In this document: one piece after another, positions 49,574 to 58,200 of the stretch | Layout: each line of letters opens with the position of its first letter | Position numbering within the stretch: the stretch's first letter is position 1 | Virus record (IMG/VR): IMGVR_UViG_3300009433_002011 | Coordinates: 1-64,000 of that record | DNA from: a virus | Strand: one strand, 5' to 3' | DNA: 64,000 nt | The notes under the pieces: generated by a model | What the model saw: the letters and a program-made list of their open reading frames with translations, nothing else | Database searches by the model: none | Told to the model about the DNA's origin: nothing | Position numbers and translations under genes: made by a program

Positions 49574-49905
49574 AGGTAGTATATCAAACAAGAAATGGTC
49601 GTCTTAACGTAGAGCTTACTGGAGATGACCAAAAGTCAATCTTTGCAGAAATCGCAAAGTTTCAGGAAGTTTTTGAGGAAACCGTTTGCGGCAAATGTGG
49701 AAGTGATAATGTTAAGTTTGTGGTGAGAACCGTAGACGAAAACGAATATTACGAACTTAGATGCGCAGACTGTGGCGCTCGTCTAGCATTTGGCGTAAAC
49801 AAGAAGGGTGGAACCCTGTTTCCTAAGCGTAAAGACGGAGATGGAAACTGGCTTCCCGACAAAGGTTGGGTCAAGTGGAATGCCAAGACAGGCCAGAATG
49901 AATAA
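49570..49905 (+). CDS. zinc-ribbon protein, last plus-strand gene
   Basis: 111 residues from the ATG at 49570 with TTGGAGA before it, overlapping the previous stop. CGKCGSDNVKF and LRCADCGARL form a four-Cys zinc ribbon; GGTLFPKRKDGDGNWLPDKG then a W-x-K-W end is a recognisable tail shared with small phage DNA-metabolism proteins. It probably works with the upstream annealing-like protein. Terminated by the hairpin at 49943. Confidence 0.72.
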   Translation: MKVVYQTRNGRLNVELTGDDQKSIFAEIAKFQEVFEETVCGKCGSDNVKFVVRTVDENEYYELRCADCGARLAFGVNKKGGTLFPKRKDGDGNWLPDKGWVKWNAKTGQNE

Positions 49906-49909
49906 AAAA

Positions 49910-49934
49910 GGCCAGTAGCACACCACTACTGACC
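49910..49934 (-). terminator. terminator for the minus-strand virion unit
   Basis: Read on the minus strand, GGTCAGTAG pairs with CTACTGGCC (one mismatch) around a seven-base loop and is followed by TTTTTTATT. It ends transcription coming leftwards from the 49968-50687 gene. Confidence 0.82.
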
Positions 49935-49942
49935 TAGTTAGA

Positions 49943-49969
49943 GAGTCGTCGAAAGGCGGCTCTTTTTTT
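49943..49969 (+). terminator. terminator for the plus-strand operon
   Basis: GAGTCGTC (49943-49950), GAAA loop, GGCGGCTC (49955-49962; two G-T pairs) followed by seven T. It lies directly after the minus-strand hairpin; the T-run reaches the stop codon of the minus-strand gene. Confidence 0.87.
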
Positions 49970-50687
49970 ATAGATATTCCAGAGTAAAGTACAATCCGTA
50001 TTGCGTTTTACTTCCAATGCTATCAGGAGAAGCGCTTAGAGCCAGATACCAATCATGACGTTCTGCTTCATGTGCAGCGCCTTCTTTAGTTATGTAGTTT
50101 GCTTGACCGTCAGTGCTTGATGCCAATGCGTCCCCAGCATTTGTGTTTAGACCGCTTACACCCGGAGAAGACGTAAAGTCCATATCCACCATGTTATCTT
50201 CTGGATCAAACTCAAGCCAATCGTGAGTTGATCTACCTCTGTGAGACAAAGCGTTAGTTGTGTTGGCTACACCATTGGGGTGACGAAGTTCGTAAACTTT
50301 TGTAGTAACACCGCTAGCTTGATTATCTATATCGTTTCTATCAAAAATACGCAATTTGCAGTTTTGTACTCTAACTGCTTCGTCGTGAGTGAATCTGACA
50401 TTTAACGGAGCGTAGTAATTAGGCATAGACTCATTATCAATCTCGCCGCCATCATTATGAGAAACACCACTTACCGACAGGTATTTCGTATTGCTAACCT
50501 TAACACCGGACGCAGTTCCATTGGAATTGCTTACAAATGTAGATTCTTGAAATTGTCCGACCGGAACAGATAGGCCGAAACTCCTCCCAAAAAAGCCAAG
50601 GCCAGAGCCTGCTGTATGGTTAATTAAAGTTGCGTCCGTACTAACTGACGCAGTATTTATATTAGCATGAAACGTTATAGCTGCCAT
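49968..50687 (-). CDS. probable virion structural protein
   Basis: 239 residues, no membrane or signal segment. Asn, Ser, Gly and Thr-rich beta-type sequence with RFTHDEAVRVQNCKLRIFDR in the middle and an aromatic C-terminus (YGLYFTLEYL), typical of phage tail, baseplate or decoration proteins though I cannot name a family. AGGAGATT ribosome site before the ATG. It is the promoter-proximal gene of its own unit, so it may be made in larger amounts than the giants upstream. Virion role is from context and composition. Confidence 0.7.
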   Translation of the reverse strand: MAAITFHANINTASVSTDATLINHTAGSGLGFFGRSFGLSVPVGQFQESTFVSNSNGTASGVKVSNTKYLSVSGVSHNDGGEIDNESMPNYYAPLNVRFTHDEAVRVQNCKLRIFDRNDIDNQASGVTTKVYELRHPNGVANTTNALSHRGRSTHDWLEFDPEDNMVDMDFTSSPGVSGLNTNAGDALASSTDGQANYITKEGAAHEAERHDWYLALSASPDSIGSKTQYGLYFTLEYL

Positions 50688-50720
50688 TATTTAATCTCCT
50701 GTAAAGAAAATATTCTGTTA

Positions 50721-50730
50721 TATTATACAC
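50721..50730 (-). promoter_or_regulatory. candidate late promoter (-10 only) for the 49968-50687 gene
   Basis: Minus-strand GTGTATAATA with TATAAT at 50722-50727, about 35 bases before the start codon, and no convincing -35 box (only TTTAGA-like bases). Ten bases are identical to the element at 1834. It lies in the 56-base gap after the 1505-residue gene. Confidence 0.5.
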
Positions 50731-50743
50731 GAAAAAGTTTATT

Positions 50744-53700
50744 TTATCTAAACATAGTGCCGCCACCAAGATTGCCGTTTAAGCCACCAAAGAAGCCCCC
50801 TCCATTAAAATTGAAGTTACCAAACCCTCCTCCTGCTGCAAAACCATTAGCAGCATTGTTGCCATTAGAAGAAGAAGAATTTTGATTTTGACCTTGGGCA
50901 TTCGAGGCCAAAGAGCCTCCATCTGAGCCATTGGTCAATATTTCTAGTCTAACCATTTGCTCAAGCTCTGCCGGTCGGAAATTTGAATGCATTCTAGTAT
51001 GTGAAATATCATTATGAAAATGTAAAAATACGTCGTAATGATTTCTTTTTGATTGCATACCTTCTGATAGAGTAGAAGTAGAAGCTGTTGGATTTATTGA
51101 TAAAGATTTGTTTACAGCGTCTGTTTCTTGAAGATGTTGAGTTGTGTCACCTTCTCTCTGTAGGGGTGGATCAGGTGTTAATTTAATTGGACCAGTAGTA
51201 TTAAGCGCCTCCATTGGTTTTGCGTCCTCTAGCACCGTAGTAACCATAGAGCCTCGACACATGTATCCTACAAATCCCTCTCCAGATTCAGAATCTGGGT
51301 GCGCCACAATTTTAATTTTAAACATTGAAAAATCTGGAAAAGGAGTTCCAAAACCATTAGTTTCGGTGGTGTAAGAAACACTCGCTGTGGTTCTTGGAAA
51401 ATCTTCAGGAGCAAAGCCAAATCCAGTAGATTCGGTTTCAAAGCCAATAACCCCACCGTTACCATCTACAATAGCTTTTAATAAAACACCACCACCAGAT
51501 CCTCCCTCTACCACAAACTTGCTATTACTTGTATATCCTTGACCTCTGTTTACAATTAATATATCTTGATCAGCATCAACAATTCTACTTGATATAACTC
51601 CCACATAGTCACCATTTAAAAAACCAAAATCTGTGCTTATGTCTAGCACTTGATCGGAAGTATTGCTTATGACTCCACCGGCATTACCGCCAGCGGGTAC
51701 GTATTTTATCTCAGGCATTCCAATCGTAGCAAATTTATAAGAATAAGGAAGTAATTTACCTCTTCTTTGAGTGTTTACCCTCCAGTGTATTTTATTTCTA
51801 AGTTTTGTAACGCCTACTTTTGGACCGGGAAGCGAGCCTGCAACAGTATCAAGAGATTCTTGAATTGAATCAGCATAAACCCTCTTTCCATCCGCAGGAA
51901 TCTGAGTGTTATCCCAGTATGTAGGAACAGTAAAATCAACATCAGACTCGCTAGCATCAACTTTACCGTTACCATAAATTCTAGCAGCATTAAGGTTTTC
52001 TTCTTGGACTATGGGTTTTTTTGCTATATTAGAATCTGGATTAAAATGATGAACAACAAAGAATCTAGGATCATAGATCATTTGGTCTCTAGGCCAGTTT
52101 TGGTAAACCCTAGCGTACAACTGTGTTGTATTCATAGTTGAAAAATCACCACCCCTAAACGAAGGTGGGTAGGCAAGCTGTGTAGAATCCACGGCGTCAT
52201 CAAGACCAATCGCATTTTCTGTATTGAATTGAACTTGATCCCTTGTTGCGATAGTAACTACTGCGCCTATAACACCAACGCCACCTCCGGGAACTTGTGT
52301 GTCCATCCAGTCTTCATTCCACCAAAATCGTGGAGCATTATTCATATCATCAGATGTTAAAAATCCCCACTCATATTTAGACAAGCCCGCATTGTATCTC
52401 AAGCCACCTTTATTGAACCCAACTCCGGGATTGCCGTATATATCACTATCCAGCGCAAAAAGCTTAAACTTTTCAAATCTATCAGCTGAGATGCTTTTGC
52501 CAGCTATTTTAGGAGTTTCAGAAATTTGAGGATTTCTAAACAGAGAAAAAGGAGAAAGGGATGGTGTAAGAGCGTCATACTCAGGATTAAAAAAGGATTG
52601 ATTAAACGCATACCCTTCTTTAGCAAAAGATCCTCTATTTAGGCTATTAAAATCAAAAGCACTTCTATAAAATGTGCCGTCAAAGTCAAACCCTTCAAAC
52701 GAAGAATACACTTCTTGTATTAGCGGTCTAAACTCTATCTTGAGAGGGTTTACTGGCTTTAAATCAAACGCGCTATCTTCATAGTAATAAACAGAATCGT
52801 TTGTAATAATTTGATCTTCTAAACCAACTTGTTTTTTATGCACCCAAGATAAACATTTCTCTAATCCAAAATCATCTTTGCTAAAATACTGCGCTACAAC
52901 GTCTCTAAAATAAGGAGTTTCTACTTGATTATTTAATTCTCCTATAATTCCAATGTTTGAAATCGGTTGCCCATTGATACCCAAAGGCGAAGCATTTGTT
53001 CCGATATCTGCGGGTAGATGTTTTAAAGACCCAGCTTCTCCTTCTGGAAAAATTCCAAACTCTTGATGTTTGTTCGTAGCAACCGCATTATTTCTAACAT
53101 TGTTTAAATTTTTAAAAGGCTCTTTTGCAGCATAAAAGAAAGGAGTCTGAGACTGATAATTACCAAAGCTTTTATAATTTTTAGGCGCGAGGAAAAAATC
53201 TTTATCTTCATTCATCAATTCTGCATATTTTTCAGAGGCGCTATATCCATCTGGAAAAACACAACCAAAAAACGGATAACTATTCTTTTCTCCATTAAGG
53301 CCGCCACCCTCAAAATCATCATTTTTTTGATTGAAGGAAAACTGCGTACAAGAAAGGGCGTTTCCGTTTATACCATCGTCTCCGTCGTATTCCTCTGCCA
53401 GAGAAAAAGTTTCGCTAAGATCCGCATCACTCTGTGAATTAGCGCCCGCTGGAAAATTACCTTTTCTTCTTAATCCCCCAATGCCTATTCCCATAAAATC
53501 CCAAGATGTGACTTGCATATATCCGTTTAAAACGCGAGCGTATCGGTTTACAGAATCAGGATATCTATCGCTATTCTCTGTTGTTTTTATAGGCTCAACC
53601 GCACCGTCAAAAGGTGCTGTTTCTGCCACGCTATAATACCAACGATAAAAAGATTGTTCGTATTGATTAGGTGTAATTTTACTGTCTGACTTATTGTCCT

Positions 53701-55261
53701 CAGACATATTAAGTTCATCAAAAGTTGATAAATTAAGAAACCAATCATGATTCCTAAAAAAGAACATACTATTGGTCATCAAGTATGTAAAGTCCCACTT
53801 AGGATCTGCTGGAGTTATAAAGTCAGAAGCAGTCCCTACAGACTGTGGAATCCAAACCCCATGTATTTTTTGAAGAACTACGTTGTCGCCCTTTGCAAAG
53901 CTTCTGTTTGTGGGGTTTATTACATCTACAATAACTTTTCTGTTTACTGCATTCTTTTCTCTACAATTTTTAGTATAATGAAAATCTGGCATCCATTGCA
54001 GAGGATTGCCATTCTGCATAGCAAGAATAACTGCCTTACCTTTGCCGACCTTCATTCCCGATTCATAGGAAAGCAATGTGAGTTCGTCGTCTGCTAGAAA
54101 TGATTCTAGATCCGGCTGTTCAGCAGCCTCTAGATCTTCTGTAATTATAGCAAAAACCTGAGTTGTGCCACCCTCCCACTTTCCTGTCGTTTCGTTGTAA
54201 CTAAGATCTACCTCGCCAGCTACGGCATTTGAGGGATCTGGATTAACACTAGGGGGAGTTCTGCCTTTTTCATCTTTATCCTTATAAGGCCATCCGTAAG
54301 ATGTTAACGGGGTGCTAACAACAGTTAGAGAACTTGTTGTAGTTTTACGCGCAGTATTCTTGGGTTTGTATATATCATAAAGATATAGTTTAAAATAAAC
54401 ATCTTCTTTCTTAGAACACCCTGTGCAACCATCCACTATTCCATCTTGCTTTAAAATATTCTTAGGAATATCCAGCAAAAACTCTGGAAGAGCAAGCCAC
54501 TGTAGATATTTCTCTTTACTAGACTTAATATCATTTATAAAATAGTTTAGAGCGAGGTCTGTATCAGTCCAGTTTGCTCTGTCTACGTTTTGATTCAATA
54601 ACCTAACGTAGTTATTCATCTCAATAACTCTGTGTATCAGGCTTGTGCCGTCTTGAGTTAATGGGGATGTGACATATTTTCTAATTGGCTGGTTTGCAGC
54701 AGAAGACCAGCCTGTAATGTTATAATTATCAAAAAACTCAGCATCTAAATTGTTCCAAGTAAAGTCACCCTCTGCGGCGCTATAAGTCCAATTCATGTCC
54801 TTGCCGCCCATACCTTCGCTCTCAACCTTTACATATTCTCCGCTCCTACCTCTTGTTCTCCAACCATGATAGAAACAAAATTTTTCTTGTACAAAATCCT
54901 CGTCTCTAGTGCCACCGTCAGGATCACAAAATTGCTCTGCGGTTTGATTTGATAAAGTAAATAAAGCTTCATGAGGCCAGTTGTTTAGGGAAATATCAGA
55001 GTACTTGTGTCTCCAAAATTTTTGATTCCTATATTCCTTCATGAAGTGCTGTTCATCATTTCCTAGTTCGTCAACCCTTGTGTAGTCAAGTCTTCTTACA
55101 CCTCCGTCATTTCTAACGTGCAACCAATCAAACAGCGTACCCGTAGTAAACGCAGCAATCCCCAAGTCTAATAATCTAGGGCTATCTGTTGTTATATAAT
55201 GATAACCATCATCAGCATTCCGATAGTTATTAATTTGTGTATTATATATGTTTGATGTCAT
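50744..55261 (-). CDS. giant virion protein of 1505 residues
   Basis: Not matched to a named family. A mostly beta-rich sequence with many Asn, Asp, Ser, Phe and Tyr, a CTGCSKK cysteine pair near residue 285, and Pro/Asp-rich linkers between blocks. The last 50 residues (about 1455-1505) are low in complexity, made of Gly, Asn, Phe and Ala. There is no signal peptide or membrane helix. Size and surrounding genes point to a tail, baseplate or fibre component. The ATG has AAAAGGAA before it and lies 23 bases after the 1773-residue gene. Confidence 0.75.
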   Translation of the reverse strand: MTSNIYNTQINNYRNADDGYHYITTDSPRLLDLGIAAFTTGTLFDWLHVRNDGGVRRLDYTRVDELGNDEQHFMKEYRNQKFWRHKYSDISLNNWPHEALFTLSNQTAEQFCDPDGGTRDEDFVQEKFCFYHGWRTRGRSGEYVKVESEGMGGKDMNWTYSAAEGDFTWNNLDAEFFDNYNITGWSSAANQPIRKYVTSPLTQDGTSLIHRVIEMNNYVRLLNQNVDRANWTDTDLALNYFINDIKSSKEKYLQWLALPEFLLDIPKNILKQDGIVDGCTGCSKKEDVYFKLYLYDIYKPKNTARKTTTSSLTVVSTPLTSYGWPYKDKDEKGRTPPSVNPDPSNAVAGEVDLSYNETTGKWEGGTTQVFAIITEDLEAAEQPDLESFLADDELTLLSYESGMKVGKGKAVILAMQNGNPLQWMPDFHYTKNCREKNAVNRKVIVDVINPTNRSFAKGDNVVLQKIHGVWIPQSVGTASDFITPADPKWDFTYLMTNSMFFFRNHDWFLNLSTFDELNMSEDNKSDSKITPNQYEQSFYRWYYSVAETAPFDGAVEPIKTTENSDRYPDSVNRYARVLNGYMQVTSWDFMGIGIGGLRRKGNFPAGANSQSDADLSETFSLAEEYDGDDGINGNALSCTQFSFNQKNDDFEGGGLNGEKNSYPFFGCVFPDGYSASEKYAELMNEDKDFFLAPKNYKSFGNYQSQTPFFYAAKEPFKNLNNVRNNAVATNKHQEFGIFPEGEAGSLKHLPADIGTNASPLGINGQPISNIGIIGELNNQVETPYFRDVVAQYFSKDDFGLEKCLSWVHKKQVGLEDQIITNDSVYYYEDSAFDLKPVNPLKIEFRPLIQEVYSSFEGFDFDGTFYRSAFDFNSLNRGSFAKEGYAFNQSFFNPEYDALTPSLSPFSLFRNPQISETPKIAGKSISADRFEKFKLFALDSDIYGNPGVGFNKGGLRYNAGLSKYEWGFLTSDDMNNAPRFWWNEDWMDTQVPGGGVGVIGAVVTIATRDQVQFNTENAIGLDDAVDSTQLAYPPSFRGGDFSTMNTTQLYARVYQNWPRDQMIYDPRFFVVHHFNPDSNIAKKPIVQEENLNAARIYGNGKVDASESDVDFTVPTYWDNTQIPADGKRVYADSIQESLDTVAGSLPGPKVGVTKLRNKIHWRVNTQRRGKLLPYSYKFATIGMPEIKYVPAGGNAGGVISNTSDQVLDISTDFGFLNGDYVGVISSRIVDADQDILIVNRGQGYTSNSKFVVEGGSGGGVLLKAIVDGNGGVIGFETESTGFGFAPEDFPRTTASVSYTTETNGFGTPFPDFSMFKIKIVAHPDSESGEGFVGYMCRGSMVTTVLEDAKPMEALNTTGPIKLTPDPPLQREGDTTQHLQETDAVNKSLSINPTASTSTLSEGMQSKRNHYDVFLHFHNDISHTRMHSNFRPAELEQMVRLEILTNGSDGGSLASNAQGQNQNSSSSNGNNAANGFAAGGGFGNFNFNGGGFFGGLNGNLGGGTMFR

Positions 55262-55284
55262 TTTTATTCCTTTTTTCTTTTCCT

Positions 55285-58200
55285 TTAATCATCAAATTTA
55301 GGCATAAACAGAGGAGCTATTGTGTTGCTTATAGAGTTCATATTTACTTGAGCCTTGCTTGGCATTTGTGGATTGTTTGATTCGTCGTAAGGTATCTGCT
55401 GTTCTTCTTCTGCTGTTGCATATTCCTGAACACCAAGTGTTATGCTGTCAACGTATCCTGCATATGCTCCAAGAAGATCCAAAGTAGATGAAACAATGTG
55501 CGGAGTTACAGCTTCTTCTTCTCCACCTTCCTCGTTAGTCAGCCTCTCTTTTCTTTTTTGAACGGAGATAGCTCTTCTCCAAGCATTAGCTCGCTCTGGC
55601 CTAGCAACAGATTCGTCCACATTTATTCTACTAAAATCATTAATAAGATTATTAGCGCCAGCAAAAGCTGACTTTATAGAATTAGCTGTAGAGCTTGTAG
55701 CGCTTCTTATCAAACCCTTTCTAACCATTTCGTTATTTGTGTCAATAATCTTTTGTCTTTCTCTTACTATTTGTGCTATTGCGTCTTCTTTTTGTTTTTG
55801 CAATCTTCCAAAGCGCGATGTATAAAGATCCATTTTAACTGTAGTCTTTACGCCAGCTTGAGATACGTCTATAGAAACAGATGTAACAAGCGGCCCTCCG
55901 TCTTGCAAGGCTTTTCCTATTGATATTCCGGCAGGAGTAGAAGGGAAAACAAATCCACCTCTTTCAGAAAATAGTAGCAAGCTATTGGAAAACTCTGCTT
56001 CTAAAACGCCAGCCTCGTTCATTAATTGATATCCGGCGTAATTCCAAGGCGCTAAGTCTTCGTTCTTTACAAATTCTACTTTACCTCCGATGTCCGTATA
56101 TCTATCTTTACTTCCGTCTATATTTGCAGCAGATCTCCAAGGTCCGTAGCACCTTTCTGTTGACATGAGAGGTAGCGCAACTAAATTTGGAAAAACGGGC
56201 GACCCAGCAGATGTTGTAATAGATTCTCTGTCGGCACGTATTAAACTTGCAACAGACTCTCTTTGCGCTTGCTGGGCAGCTTCTATATCCTCGAAAGTAA
56301 AATCACTACAATCAAGCGGAACCTTTTCATTTACAATCTGCGCAGGTTTTTCAAATCCTTCTGGCCCCCTAACAACATCTTGAGTCATAATATTTTTTAT
56401 AGAAGCAGTATTTTTACTTAATATTTCTGCATCCATAAATCTTTGATTTACATTTGTAGAGACAACTCCGGGTAAGGTTATAAGAGCGTATACATGATCG
56501 CTATCTAGATTTTGTTCTTCTGTATCTATTATAAACGAGTCAGTTTGTTTATCATATCTTCTGGCATACTCTACATGTCTTATAATTGTACTGTCTAGTC
56601 CTCCACCGTTTATCTGTCTATTAGGATTCCCAAACGTTGTTTCTACTTCAAAAGTTTTGTCATTGAATAGAAACTGTTGAGGTGGCAAGACCCTTTCGTA
56701 TCCAATATTTTGTGCAACTTCTTTAAATCTACTGCTAGGCTCAAATATTGGTTGTGCAAAAGGCTTAACGCACTTATATGTGGGGCAACCTAAATCATCT
56801 GTACCTTCAATGACTTTAGCTGGAGCAAAATTAGGCACGTACCTTATGTCTCTTCCAAAAACTAAAGCTGGAGTTTCTTCGCTTTTTGGCGGCATAAAGA
56901 GACGAGGCTCTACGCTACATTTAACATAAGCAACGGAAGTTGGTTTTTTGTCTGGCCCAGACTCTCTTTTTACATGATCCTGTAAAGATTCTGGCTGGTC
57001 AGTATTCACGTTGTCTAATTCTGATAAAACATCAGGAATAAGTGTGTTGCCTTGTATAACTTCTTGAGTTATAGAGTCAGCGCCTATGCCTTTAAAATCT
57101 AAATATTGACTATTATCAAACCTAACATAACATTCTATACGTCCATCGTCAGACACAAAGTTCGACAAGTCTTTTGGAACAAAATTGTATTGGGCCGCAG
57201 GGGATAATTTTGAGTCAGGTATAGATCTGCTTTCAACTTGAGACAAAGATAGATTTCTTGGATATAGAGCAAAGTTTAGAAATCCACCTTGTGGCTCAGG
57301 CACATAGTTAAACGCCCATTTTTCTGAGAGTGGGTTATAATTACCTTTTAGCGCTCCGTATCCATAAGTTAAATCAGCAGTGTTGGGATCTTTTGAGCCA
57401 ATAAAATTATCTTTATATAAAAATCTTTCATAAGACCAAGACTTATTTATTAATTGATCCTGTCTAATCTGATTCATTTTGAATATGTGAGACTGAGACT
57501 CTAGTAAATCTTGACCATCTGCATTTACGGGTAAAGGTCTGAACCCATATGGCCCCTGATAAATTTCTCTTATGTTGTCTGTAACGTCAGCTATATTTCC
57601 ATCTGCATCGGCTGAAAAATAATTTTTTAGTGCAGGTATTTCGCTATAATTTACATTACAAAACCTTGGAATTTTTACTAGAAACTTCTTTCCTAAGTTT
57701 TCTTGCGCTATTTTTGCTACAAACTCATGTATTTTTCTAGCATTTCTTTCTCCCCTTCTAGCTAGATTAGAAAGATTAACTGATAAAGCGTTTGCTGTTC
57801 TAAGCACATTGTCTACTTTTGCTATATTTCCACTAGCTTTGATTAGTTCGTTTTCAGTTGCTGTGATAGCTCTTTGTTGCTCGTATATGCAGTTTATTGT
57901 TTCTTTTAGGCCATCTATAGCATCTTCCCCGGCGTAACTAGCTAACTCCTCTAGCATTTTCGTTTCTTCTTCTAAAGCCTCAAAGTTTGCCTTATAAACG
58001 TTATTCATTGGGTCAGAAGAAGCGTAGTTTTTAATTGTTTCTATCTGACTTCTAACTCTAGTAACTGCATCTGTCACTTTTGCCACGCCCGCTTTAGATA
58101 TACCAATGTTTTGCGCTCTCTTGTAGTAAAGAGGATAGCCGTAAGGAGGAGAGCAAGGGCTTGCTGGCGTATTATCATCGCTCATAAAGTTTTTGTCTGA

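Noticed and set aside
53747-54097. Plus-strand frames opposite the giant virion genes (for example 51144, 53331, 58193)
   Set aside because: No ribosome sites and no coherent protein pattern; shadow frames within long minus-strand genes.
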